Source: Desulfobacteraceae bacterium (GTDB taxonomy: Bacteria > Desulfobacterota > Desulfobacteria > Desulfobacterales > SKZT01). From it: a stretch of DNA of 64,000 nt. Where the stretch lies: NCBI GenBank assembly GCA_011389745.1, contig JAABTQ010000011.1, positions 42,167-106,166 on the forward strand, in the 5' to 3' direction. Shown here in pieces: positions 6,071 to 14,943 of the stretch. The position numbers were made by a program, and so were the translations under genes. Every line of letters begins with the position of its first letter. The stretch's first letter is position 1. The notes beneath the pieces are model-generated. The model did not search any database. It was not told where the DNA came from and saw nothing but the letters and a program-made list of their open reading frames with translations.

Positions 6071-8518
6071 TCAAGCATGTCCGGATTCCCGGGTTGTTTT
6101 CTGATCTTTCTTTGCCAAAATTTTGGCGGTTTCCGCGATTTCCTCCGTCGAGACCTTTTGCCGAAGTTTTTCCATATCAGCCATAACATTTGAAAATCGG
6201 ACACCCTCGGCGGCGCTGATCCATTCCAGTTGGAGGCGTTCGGGGCGGATACCTTTTTTCGCCATTTTTTTACGGACTTTTTCGATTCGTTTCCGGGTCC
6301 AATGGTTGGCGTCGATATAATGGCAGTCTCCGATATGGCAACCGCTGACCAGCACTACCGGGGCACCTTTTTCAAAGGCGTGCCAGATAAATTTTTCATC
6401 CACTCGCCCTGAGCACATGGTGCGGATCAAGCGGGCATTGGGCGGATATTGAAGCCTGGAGACCCCGGCATAGTCGGCACCGGCATACGAACACCAGTTG
6501 CAGGCAAATGTCAGAATTTTATCCATTGCATTTTCTCCCAGCATGGTGTCCACCTGGCTTAAAATCTGCTCATCGGTGAAATGGTTCATGACAATAGACC
6601 CGAATTGACATTCGGCCGCACAAGTTCCGCATCCGGCACAGGCAGCGGTATTGACTTTCGCCGGGATTTTTTTCTTTACATCCACGGAGATGGCATTGTA
6701 GGGGCACACCTCGGCGCATATGCCGCAAGATTTGCACTGGGATTCAATGACCATGGAAGTGATCGGTTCGGAGGTGATGGCACCTTTGTGCATCAGGCGA
6801 ACAGCACGGGCGGCCGCAGCGGTTCCCTGGGTGACGCTCTCTTTGATATCTTTGGGACCTTCGGCGCACCCGGCGTAAAATATACCGCGAGTGGCGGCAT
6901 CCACCGGTTGCAGTTTGGGATGGGCCTCCAGGTAAAAACCGTCCGGGTTGAGTTGAAGCCCCAGCATTTCCTGAAGTTTTCTTGTACCATTCGAAGGTTT
7001 GATTCCCAGGGCCAGCACCAGCATGTCCAGATCGTGAAATTCAATCCGGCCGGTGGCCGTATTTTCCACTGCCACGCGCATGCTTCCGTTGTCAAGCTCT
7101 TCAACAGATCCCGGAAGACCTCTCAGGTATTGCACCCCTGATCTTCGGCTTCGATTGTAAAGTTCCTCGAATCCTTTTCCAAAGGCACGGATATCCATAT
7201 AAAAGACCTTTACGGATATATCCGGATTGTGTTCCTTTAACACCAGCGAGCTTTTAATGGTATTCATACAGCAGACATTGGAGCAGTATTCGCCGCCTTT
7301 CTTTTTGGACCGGGAGCCCACACACTGGATAAATCCCACGGACTCGGGATGTTTTCTATCTTTAGGCCGGATGACATCCCCTTTTGTGGGGCCTCCGGCA
7401 TTTACCAGTCGCTCGAACTCCAGGCTGGTGACCACATTTTCAAAGCGTGTGTAGCCATATTCATCCATTTCCCTGGGATCGTAGGGTTCGAGTCCGGTAG
7501 CCACAATAATGGAGCCGGCTTTGACATTGATGGTTTCATCCGACATATGAAACTGGATGCATTTCTTGTCACATACTTCCAGACATTTTGAACATCCCCG
7601 ACCCATGCACTCGTTCATGTTGACGACATAGGAAGACGGCACGGCCTGGGGAAACGGGATATAAACCGCTTTGCGGGATGATAGCCCCATGTTGAATTCA
7701 TCTGGAAAAACCACCGGGCAGACATTTGAGCACTCACCGCAGGATGTGCATTGTTTTTCATCCACATACCGGGCTTTTTTCAGGACCCTGACATTAAAAT
7801 TACCCACATATCCCTTGACATCGACGACTTCACTGAGTGTGTGAATTGTAATATTTGGATGCCGACCGGCATCCGCCATTTTCGGCCCGAGAATTCAGAT
7901 GGAGCAGTCCATGGTGGGAAAGGTCTTATCCAACTGGGCCATGGTGCCTCCGATGGACGGGCTTTTTTCCACCATTACCACTTCATAACCGCTGTCGGCA
8001 AGATCCAGGGCTGCCTGAATACCCGCGACACCCGCACCGATCACAAGTGTTCGTTTGGTCAGCGGGATCGTTTCCTCATAAAGAGGATACAGAAGTCTGA
8101 CCCTGGATATGGACATTTTGATCAGGTCTTCGGCTTTTAAAGTGGCGGCGGCAGGCTCTTTCATATGAACCCAGCTGCACTGTTCCCTCAGGTTGGCCAT
8201 TTCCAGAAGATAGGGATTCAGGCCGGCCTGGTGCATCATCCGGCGAAAGGTGATCTCATGGAGCCTTGGAGAGCATGAACCCACAACGATTCTGTCAAGA
8301 TCGTGTTCGCGAATGTCTTCCCTGATTTCCATTTGGCCGGGTTCCGAACAAGCGTAGGCAATATCTTTTGCCATGACCACACCGTCGATGCCCTTTGCAG
8401 ATTGAGCGACTTTTTCACAATCAACGGTCTGGGCGATATTGAGTCCACAACGGCATACATAAACACCGATGCGCGCACCGTTTTCACAAGATGTTTCCGG
8501 GGCAATGTTTAGAGACAT
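6071..8518 (-). CDS. hdrA: HdrA-MvhD fusion flavoprotein, selenocysteine-containing
   Basis: An 815-residue electron-bifurcation flavoprotein read through an in-frame TGA at codon 208 (7895-7897). Residues 1-207 carry the HdrA N-terminal domain (IGVYVCRCG, VVGSCSPRLHE) and the FAD loop GAGVAGIQAALDLADSG. The frame then runs DCSI-Sec-ILGPKMADAGRHP, where relatives have Cys. Further on are CTSCGECSNVCPV, CMGRGCSKCLEVC, CKSCGICAEVCPY and CAGCGTCAAEC clusters. The final ~140 residues are an MvhD/FlpD [2Fe-2S] domain with ACNWCSYAG, MCSGRV and GCHIGDCHY. A SECIS-like hairpin follows the TGA. It is the last gene of the kor/hdr operon, 14 bases after its neighbour. Homology on both sides of the TGA in one frame argues against a pseudogene. 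Sec-HdrA proteins are known in methanogens and deltaproteobacteria. Confidence 0.92.
7857..7897 (-). other. UGA-Sec codon with bacterial SECIS-like hairpin
   Basis: The TGA at 7895-7897 is followed, after 20 bases, by a perfect seven-base-pair stem GGATGCC/GGCATCC closing a GGTC loop (7857-7874). Loop and distance (27 bases from TGA to loop) fit the bacterial SECIS pattern. The GGUC apical sequence also occurs in the E. coli fdhF element. Requires SelB, SelA and tRNA-Sec, which are not in this window. Confidence 0.85.
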
Positions 8519-8532
8519 TTTTCTTAAATCCT

Positions 8533-10119
8533 TTATTCCAATCGTATGGTACTGGCGATAATACTTGTCAGGTCAATCATTTCCATTTTGAGTTCATCAC
8601 CGAGCATGGTGTCTTGCATGGCACAACTCAGATGGATCTGGCACTTGGGGCATGAGGTGACCATTAGGTCGCTTCCTGTGGCATGTGCCTGGCGAAGACG
8701 TTTGACCTGAAGGGCTTTGCTGAATGCATCGCATCCGGTCCAGGCACAGTTGCCGCAGCAAAGGGCACTTCGGTCTGAATCTTTCATTTCTTCAAATTTT
8801 TCCACTGAAAGACGTTGAATCAGTTTTCTCGGAAAATCTCGCACACTTTCCATCCGGTTTAAGCGGCAGGAATCCTGGAATGTAATTTTTTTGTTTAAAT
8901 GATTAAACTCGACCGCTCCTTTGTCGATTTCGGTTTCCAGAAATTCGTACAGATGAATGACATTGAATCCTAAGTCGATCCCATGCTTTTCATAATCAAG
9001 CCGGATCGTTTTGTAACATTCAGGACAGGATGTGATGACCGTCTCGATTCCGGCATCCCGAATGGCTTCCACATTGAGTTTTGCCAGCCGGATAAAATTG
9101 GCCCGGTCTCCGGACCATAAGAGGTCATGGCCGCAGCAGCGTTCTTCACCAAAAAGGCGCGGATAGACATCAAAAAAATTCAGCAGCCTCAGCGAGTCAT
9201 GAAGAATATCTATGGTTTTGACATGGTGGTGGCGTTTAAAAAAAACATCGAAATAGGGGGCACAGCCTCCAAAAAACATCACTTTGCTGTCCGGATCGAT
9301 TTGGATTTGTTCCGGGAGATTATTCCATCGGTTTGGTTTTAATTCAGGAGACACCATGGCGCGCATGAGGGATTGGAAAAAACCGCCGTGGGCCTGACGT
9401 CCGCTCCCGTTACCGCCATTTGAGCCGATACTGCATCGCATGTCCCTGATAAATTCAGGAAAGTTGACATCTGAAGGGCATCGTTCATGGCAAATCCCAC
9501 AGGTCAAACAGGCGTCGATATCGTTTTCAATCTTTTGCGACATGACCTCACCATGGATGATGCCGCTGACAATGTCACGGGGCGAATAGGGTTTCCCGCA
9601 GAGTGCCAGGGGACATGAAGATGTGCATTTTCCGCAGTCCTGACAACTGAAGGCGTCGTGTTTGGCCACAATTGCCCCGACACTTTCATTAAAAAGACTT
9701 TCTTCTCGGGTGATGGACGGTGTGATCTGGCTTTTTCCCATTGCCCGGATATTTTCGCAGAAATCAGCCAGAAATTCTTTTAACGGGAGTGGTTCATGAG
9801 GAAGAAAGGTTGCAAGACGCATCCGGTCCTTGCCCAGACCCAGGAGTTCGATAATATTTCTGGTATCTTCGGTGTTGTTGATGGCTGCCTGGGTTCCCGA
9901 ACCGTACCTGCAGGTACCGGAGCCGCATCCCACCAACGCAACACCATCGGCCCCCATTTCAAAAGCTTTGAAAAGAAGGGCCTTGGTAATTCTTCCGGTA
10001 CAGGGAATCCGTACCATTTTAATCTCGGCCGGTATCTGATAGTCACCCTCCTGAAGCTGCTGGTAGGCAGCATGGGGTGACCAGTTGCACAGGAACAAAA
10101 TGACATTAAAATTTTCCAT
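8533..10119 (-). CDS. MvhD-HdrC-HdrB-like fusion iron-sulfur protein
   Basis: A 528-residue soluble electron-transfer protein. Residues 1 to about 140 form an MvhD-type domain (FLCNWSPHAAYQQ, PCTGRI, GCGSGTCRYGSG). Next come two HdrC/GlpC-type [4Fe-4S] motifs, CQDCGKCTSSCPLALC and CLTCGICHERCPSDVNFPEF. The C-terminal half has two CCG domains (GGCAPYF...CCGHD...SCPECYKT and DSCRLNR...CCGNCAW...SCPKCQIHL), as in HdrB, where they hold the non-cubane clusters that reduce disulfides. I start it at the ATG for MENFNVI, ten bases after the upstream stop; an earlier in-frame start would overlap the previous gene by about 160 bases. It is a natural partner of the neighbouring HdrA-MvhD. The terminal electron acceptor is unknown. 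Confidence 0.88.
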   Translation of the reverse strand: MENFNVILFLCNWSPHAAYQQLQEGDYQIPAEIKMVRIPCTGRITKALLFKAFEMGADGVALVGCGSGTCRYGSGTQAAINNTEDTRNIIELLGLGKDRMRLATFLPHEPLPLKEFLADFCENIRAMGKSQITPSITREESLFNESVGAIVAKHDAFSCQDCGKCTSSCPLALCGKPYSPRDIVSGIIHGEVMSQKIENDIDACLTCGICHERCPSDVNFPEFIRDMRCSIGSNGGNGSGRQAHGGFFQSLMRAMVSPELKPNRWNNLPEQIQIDPDSKVMFFGGCAPYFDVFFKRHHHVKTIDILHDSLRLLNFFDVYPRLFGEERCCGHDLLWSGDRANFIRLAKLNVEAIRDAGIETVITSCPECYKTIRLDYEKHGIDLGFNVIHLYEFLETEIDKGAVEFNHLNKKITFQDSCRLNRMESVRDFPRKLIQRLSVEKFEEMKDSDRSALCCGNCAWTGCDAFSKALQVKRLRQAHATGSDLMVTSCPKCQIHLSCAMQDTMLGDELKMEMIDLTSIIASTIRLE

Positions 10120-10129
10120 TATGTGAGTC

Positions 10130-13100
10130 TCATGCTTGAAGTAATATATTTTCCAGTGTCTGTTCGAAGAACTTTTGGCTTCGATAAGGGCTGTCGGCGG
10201 CATTTGACGGGCATACTGAGATACAATTTCCACAACCTTTACAAAAAGCCTCATCAACTGATGCGTACCATCCGCCAAAGTCATTTTCATGAAGCGTTAT
10301 GGCCTGATAAGGGCATGCGGCAAGACATCGCCCGCAATTCCGGCAAATCTCCTTGTCGATTACCACGGTGTAGCCCTTGCTCTTTCTCGGTCCCCGGGGC
10401 ATCACGGCAGCGGCCAGAACAGCGGCGGCTTCGCCTTTTTGCCTTTCGGAAATGCGAATTCCGGGAGGAGAACACAGAAACAATCCTGCAATGCTGGTCA
10501 TGCCGGGATAGAAAAACGGAATCCCGGCCATGCCTTTTTCCTGCATGGAACAAATGATGTTGCGGCTTTTCATTCCGTTTTGATGGATATAAGTGATATT
10601 TTTTCTTGATTTTTCACCAAGGATAACGGCACCCGCATGGATGCTTTGGACAAAATCACCGGATTGAATGTCTATCCTGAAATCACCCAGAGTTCCACTG
10701 ATCTGATTAACAACGGTATTTTCAAAACAGTGAATGTTGGGGAATTTTTCTGCAATTTCCGGAGGCTTGTCGCCGTTGGCGAACATAAAAATGTCCATGC
10801 CTGCCCTGGCCAGAATCGACGCACTGTGCACGGAGGCTTCGGAATCGCCTATAACTGCTGCTGCAAAATTATAGTTTCTAGCCGGTGAAGAAAACGGTTC
10901 CAGGTTTCGGGCAGCCTTGACCGAGCGTTCCAAGAGGCCCTCAAACTTGCTCATTGCCTGTGCAGGGTCTTTTTTCAACAATGCCAACGCTTCTCCGCGG
11001 ATATTGCGGGTCACCACCATGGATGCTGTAATGCCTGTTGCGTTGAAAAGGCCGTACTTTAGTCGGCTTCTCTGGTCTGTGCAAGCACTGCAGTAAAAAT
11101 TTAACGAGCAGCAGGCGCAGGACCCGATAACAAGGCGGGTAAGACCTTTATCCCGAACCGTTTTAACGATGGAAGAAATGCCCATGGGAATACATGCGGC
11201 ATCCATGACCTCAGTATGTGCCACATGTTCAAGATGGTTTAGTTTTTCCACACAAAGATCCATGTCAGGAAGCCAGCCTAAGGATTCGGCACATTTGCAG
11301 ACAAAAACGCCGACTCTGACTTCTCTGGTGATAGATAAATCCGGCTGATAAAAAGACAGTCCTCGACCCTTCTGAACGAGAGATGCTCCCCCGAGCATCA
11401 CCATGGCCTGGGCCGCAGCCGAATACCCGCGCATCATCATGGCGTATACATCGGTTTTGGATGATTTTGGTCCATATGCCCGAATAACATCTTCACCCCC
11501 GATTTGGGGAGCCATCTCCGGATCTGCCAAAATAATGATTCCGGCATTCTCGACCTGGTGAGTTTCGGTCTCATCATGGTTGATGGCGCCGATTGCCCGG
11601 CACACCTCAACGCATTGCATACATTCCGAGCACACGCCACATTGAAGACAGCGGCCGGTTTCGTATATTACCTGGGATTCGGACAGACCGAGGGCGACTT
11701 CCGAAAAATTGTTTTTCCTGGCGACAGGCTGTTTTTCAGGCATGGGAACCCGGTTCTGGGTGGGAATGTCCTTGGGGATCTCGGGAAAGTCCTTGTTCTG
11801 CTTCCGTTGATGGTGTTTTTTAGATACGGTTATTTTGCAAAAATCCCTTAAAATACGTTCCGCGGTGGCTTTTCCACGTGCCATGGCATCAACCACCGTT
11901 GAGGGCCCGCTTACCGCATCACCTGCGGCAAAAATTTTTGCAAAATTGATCAGGCGGTTTTTATTGGTATTGATATATCCGGAATCATTAACCGAAATTT
12001 TTCCGTACTCTTTTGGTTGTCCGGTCTGGCCGATGGCTACAAAGGCTTTGTCGACTTCCAGAAATCGTTCTTCACTGTCTTTGATGACCATTGGCCATTC
12101 AATACCGTTTTGGTCCGGTGGTCCCGGTTTGGTAAGCTTCATGACCAGTCGGTGCAGTTTGCCGTTTTCACCTTCAAAGGCCATGACCTTTGTTTTGTTG
12201 ATTAAGGCAATGCCTTCATCCGTGGCCCCTTTAATTTCTTCAGGGTCCGCCGGAATATGGTCTTTATCAAACCAGGAAACAATGGTGACATCTGCGCCGG
12301 CGCGTATCAGTGTTCGGGCCAGGTCAAAGGCAGCGTTGCCGTCACCGATTACGGCCGCCTTCTCACCTTTTTTTATGGATAGTTCTTCACGATAAAACCG
12401 GGTCAGAAAAGAAAGACAACCGTAAACTCCGTCAAGGTCTTCACCCCGGGCACCCAGCTTTCGGTCGTTCCATGCACCGGTGGTGATGATTATTGCATCA
12501 AAATTATTCTGGATCGGTTCAAGATCTTTTGAAAAATTGATCTGGTGCCCCAGGACAAATTTAACCCCGAGCTTTTGAATATAGTCCAGTTCGGCATCCA
12601 GAATGTTTCTGGGAAGGCGATGGGCACCGATACCATAGCGAAGAAGTCCGCCGGCTTGTTTTTCCTTTTCGAATATCGTCACGTTACAGCCGAACCGGGC
12701 AAGCTCGGCTGCAGCAGCGAGACCGGCGGGTCCGGAGCCGATGATGGCGAATTTCTCGGGTCGTTTTTGAACGGGTGCAGGGGTTTTGACTTTTTCCGGG
12801 TGTTGTGCGCCATAATCTGCCAGGAAACGTTTGATGGCCCGGATAGAAACCGTTTCATCCAGAAGGCCTCGCCGGCAGTCGTTTTCACAGGGATGGGTAC
12901 AGACTCTTCCGCAAATACCGGGAAGAATATTATTTTCCCGGATCAAATCCAGGGCCTCGATATACTTCCCTGCTTTGGCCAGTGCGATGTAACCCTGGGC
13001 GTTGACTCCCAGAGGACAATTTTCGCCGCATAAGGGAGCCCGTCTTTTGTCAATGATTGGTCTACCGGGAATGCTGAAACGACCTTCGAACTGAATGGCA

Positions 13101-13489
13101 TTTTGACCGTTGCCGCCGGATACGGGACACACATCCAGGCATCGGCCGCATAAGATACACTGCTGATGGTCTACAAATGTCTGGTCCTGAGTCAAAGCGA
13201 CACTGAATCCCTGCTGATTATGCTTGATGGAGTTGATATGGACCGGAAGCAGGCATTTGATTTCACGGTTTCTGAATATTCTCATTATTCCCGGACGGTG
13301 GGCATAATTGAGGCTGATTCCGTTTTTGAGACGCCATTTTTCCCTGGAAAGTTTTTTATTAATGTCGGCATCCTTGTCCAAAAGGGTAACAGGAATGCCC
13401 AGCTCTCCCAATTTGTTGGTTGCCGCAATCCCCGAAGGTGTGGCTCCGATAACAATAACCTTGTGTAATCGCTCTTTGGGGCGTTTCAT
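10130..13489 (-). CDS. GltD/NfnB-like oxidoreductase fused within HdrA-like modules
   Basis: An unusual 1,119-residue mosaic. Residues 1-125 resemble the HdrA FAD start (VIVIGATPSGIAATNKLG) plus a CILCGRCLDVCPV cluster. From about 150 to 560 is a complete GltD/NfnB-type NAD(P)H:acceptor module: CGENCPLGV and CGRVCTHPCENDCRR, FAD loop GSGPAGLAAAAEL, GGLLRYGIGAHRLP and NAD(P) loop GDGNAAFDLARTLIRAG. Near 620 comes CLQCGVCSECMQCVEVC. From about 725 an HdrA N-terminal-like domain (VGVFVCKCAESLG, VIGSCACCSLNFYC) follows, then CRNCGRCLAACPY and CKGCGNCISVCPS at the end. Its start overlaps the korC stop by four bases, so it is translationally coupled to the oxidoreductase. I infer that it links Kor/Hdr electrons to NAD(P)(H). 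Confidence 0.85.
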   Translation of the reverse strand: MKRPKERLHKVIVIGATPSGIAATNKLGELGIPVTLLDKDADINKKLSREKWRLKNGISLNYAHRPGIMRIFRNREIKCLLPVHINSIKHNQQGFSVALTQDQTFVDHQQCILCGRCLDVCPVSGGNGQNAIQFEGRFSIPGRPIIDKRRAPLCGENCPLGVNAQGYIALAKAGKYIEALDLIRENNILPGICGRVCTHPCENDCRRGLLDETVSIRAIKRFLADYGAQHPEKVKTPAPVQKRPEKFAIIGSGPAGLAAAAELARFGCNVTIFEKEKQAGGLLRYGIGAHRLPRNILDAELDYIQKLGVKFVLGHQINFSKDLEPIQNNFDAIIITTGAWNDRKLGARGEDLDGVYGCLSFLTRFYREELSIKKGEKAAVIGDGNAAFDLARTLIRAGADVTIVSWFDKDHIPADPEEIKGATDEGIALINKTKVMAFEGENGKLHRLVMKLTKPGPPDQNGIEWPMVIKDSEERFLEVDKAFVAIGQTGQPKEYGKISVNDSGYINTNKNRLINFAKIFAAGDAVSGPSTVVDAMARGKATAERILRDFCKITVSKKHHQRKQNKDFPEIPKDIPTQNRVPMPEKQPVARKNNFSEVALGLSESQVIYETGRCLQCGVCSECMQCVEVCRAIGAINHDETETHQVENAGIIILADPEMAPQIGGEDVIRAYGPKSSKTDVYAMMMRGYSAAAQAMVMLGGASLVQKGRGLSFYQPDLSITREVRVGVFVCKCAESLGWLPDMDLCVEKLNHLEHVAHTEVMDAACIPMGISSIVKTVRDKGLTRLVIGSCACCSLNFYCSACTDQRSRLKYGLFNATGITASMVVTRNIRGEALALLKKDPAQAMSKFEGLLERSVKAARNLEPFSSPARNYNFAAAVIGDSEASVHSASILARAGMDIFMFANGDKPPEIAEKFPNIHCFENTVVNQISGTLGDFRIDIQSGDFVQSIHAGAVILGEKSRKNITYIHQNGMKSRNIICSMQEKGMAGIPFFYPGMTSIAGLFLCSPPGIRISERQKGEAAAVLAAAVMPRGPRKSKGYTVVIDKEICRNCGRCLAACPYQAITLHENDFGGWYASVDEAFCKGCGNCISVCPSNAADSPYRSQKFFEQTLENILLQA

Positions 13490-14076
13490 TGAGATGCTCC
13501 TGTATTGGCCGTAGCTTTTTTCCGGCGTGCTTTCAGTTTGGACAAGCCGTAATCATAGCCTTTTTGAAATGCGTTCATGTTCAGTTTCTCGGTGCCTTTG
13601 GGAACCGAAGAAAGAACCGCTTCTTTGGCCGCGTTTTCGGAAATCAGGCCTGTGACGGATGTGGCAAAGCCGATCATAATGATATTGGCGATCATTTTTC
13701 TTCCCAGCTCTTCGGCCATACGGGTTGAAGGAATAGCAAAAAACTCCATGTCTCCGTCAGGGGTTACCAGATCTTTGTCTGTCAGCAGAAAACCATCCGG
13801 TTTGACCTGCCCCTTGTATTTTTCATAGGCTGACTGGGACATGCACGCCAGAACATCCGCCATGTTAACGTAGGGGTACTGGATGGTATTGTCTGATATG
13901 ATTACCTGAGCACAGCAGGCACCCCCTCTGGATTCCGGACCATAGGACTGAACCAGCGTGCTTTCCTTTTTATCTCCCAGGGCTGCGGCCATACCGATAA
14001 TCTTTCCGGCCAGAACGATCCCCTGGCCCCCGAACCCGGTAATAATGATTTCTTTTTTATTGATTTGTTTGGACAT
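13486..14076 (-). CDS. korC: 2-oxoglutarate:ferredoxin oxidoreductase, gamma subunit
   Basis: A 196-residue gamma-subunit domain of the 2-oxoacid:acceptor oxidoreductases. The glycine-rich start IIITGFGGQGIVLAGKIIG and the motif SYGPESRGGACCAQV are diagnostic. It assembles with KorA and KorB into the cytoplasmic enzyme that decarboxylates 2-oxoglutarate to succinyl-CoA and reduces ferredoxin, or works in reverse. It lies six bases after korB and overlaps the following GltD/HdrA gene by four bases. A short Lys/Arg/Ala-rich tail (KARRKKATANTG) ends it. Confidence 0.92.
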   Translation of the reverse strand: MSKQINKKEIIITGFGGQGIVLAGKIIGMAAALGDKKESTLVQSYGPESRGGACCAQVIISDNTIQYPYVNMADVLACMSQSAYEKYKGQVKPDGFLLTDKDLVTPDGDMEFFAIPSTRMAEELGRKMIANIIMIGFATSVTGLISENAAKEAVLSSVPKGTEKLNMNAFQKGYDYGLSKLKARRKKATANTGASQ

Positions 14077-14082
14077 AATGTG

Positions 14083-14943
14083 TCATCCGGTTTTAAGCTG
14101 TTTGTCGGCTGTTTCTTGTGGTCGATACATTTTTCGATAACTCTCATCGCAGGTGGCTTTGTCGATGTCGATAAATTTGCCGAGGATGACTCCCTTATCA
14201 AAATCAATGTCGGCTTCTGCAGGATTTGCGCCATTTTTAACGATGGTGTTTTTCTGATACTTTCTTAATGCGTCCAGGGCTTTTTCCTTGTTTCGCCGTC
14301 CGTAATTGATAGGGCAGGGGGAAAGCACCTCGATAAATGAAAAACCTTTGCGCAAAATGGATTCCTTGATGGCATCGGCAAGATCTCTGGAATGAAGCAT
14401 GGTCCAACGGGCCACATAGGTCGCCCCTGCCGCATAGGCCAGCAAGGGAAGATTAAAAGGGGATTCCGGGTTTCCGGCTGAAGTGGTGGCGGATTTTGCG
14501 CCGAACGGTGTGGTAGCGGCCACTTGTCCTCCGGTCATTCCATAGGTAAAGTTATTGATGCAAACAACCGTCAGGTCCATGTTTCGCCTGGCCGCATGAA
14601 TAAAATGGTTTCCACCGATGGCGCAAAGGTCGCCATCACCGCTGAAAACAATAACATTGAGATCCGGGTTGGCCATTTTGATTCCGGAGGCAAACGGAAT
14701 GGCTCTTCCATGGGTGGTATGAAACGAGTCGATGTTAATATATCCTGCACCTCGACCCGAACATCCGATTCCCGACACCATGGTAAACCGGCGATAATCG
14801 ATCCCGGTCTGCTTGATGGCGGTCAGGCATGAGGCAAAAACCGATCCGGTACCGCATCCTGAGCACCAGATATGAGGAATGCGATCCATGCGCACAAGGT
14901 CCTCCAGAGGATGAGGCACATCCGGTTTGGATTTGTTTTTCAT
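14083..14943 (-). CDS. korB: 2-oxoglutarate:ferredoxin oxidoreductase, beta subunit
   Basis: A 286-residue thiamine-diphosphate subunit. The TPP/Mg2+ motif reads GDGDLCAIGGNHFIHAARR and NNFTYGMTGGQ. The N-terminus carries WCSGCGTGSV, which helps hold the [4Fe-4S] cluster in this family. TTPFG and SPCPINYGRRN are also family marks. Its ATG overlaps the korA stop by one base (TGATG), so the two are translationally coupled. Pyruvate or 2-oxoisovalerate enzymes are related, but this short, separate beta subunit next to a small KorD ferredoxin is typical of the 2-oxoglutarate enzyme. Confidence 0.92.
   Translation of the reverse strand: MKNKSKPDVPHPLEDLVRMDRIPHIWCSGCGTGSVFASCLTAIKQTGIDYRRFTMVSGIGCSGRGAGYINIDSFHTTHGRAIPFASGIKMANPDLNVIVFSGDGDLCAIGGNHFIHAARRNMDLTVVCINNFTYGMTGGQVAATTPFGAKSATTSAGNPESPFNLPLLAYAAGATYVARWTMLHSRDLADAIKESILRKGFSFIEVLSPCPINYGRRNKEKALDALRKYQKNTIVKNGANPAEADIDFDKGVILGKFIDIDKATCDESYRKMYRPQETADKQLKTG

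Noticed and set aside
6581..7141. 186-codon plus-strand open frame opposite hdrA
   Set aside because: Antisense shadow of an Fe-S protein gene; low-complexity residues and no family resemblance.
7895..8518. Stop codon in hdrA as evidence for a pseudogene or two separate genes
   Set aside because: The TGA replaces a conserved Cys, the frame is unchanged on both sides and a SECIS-like hairpin follows; recoding explains it better.
11835..12395. 186-codon plus-strand open frame opposite the GltD module
   Set aside because: Mirror frame of the conserved flavoprotein; no ribosome binding site or motif.
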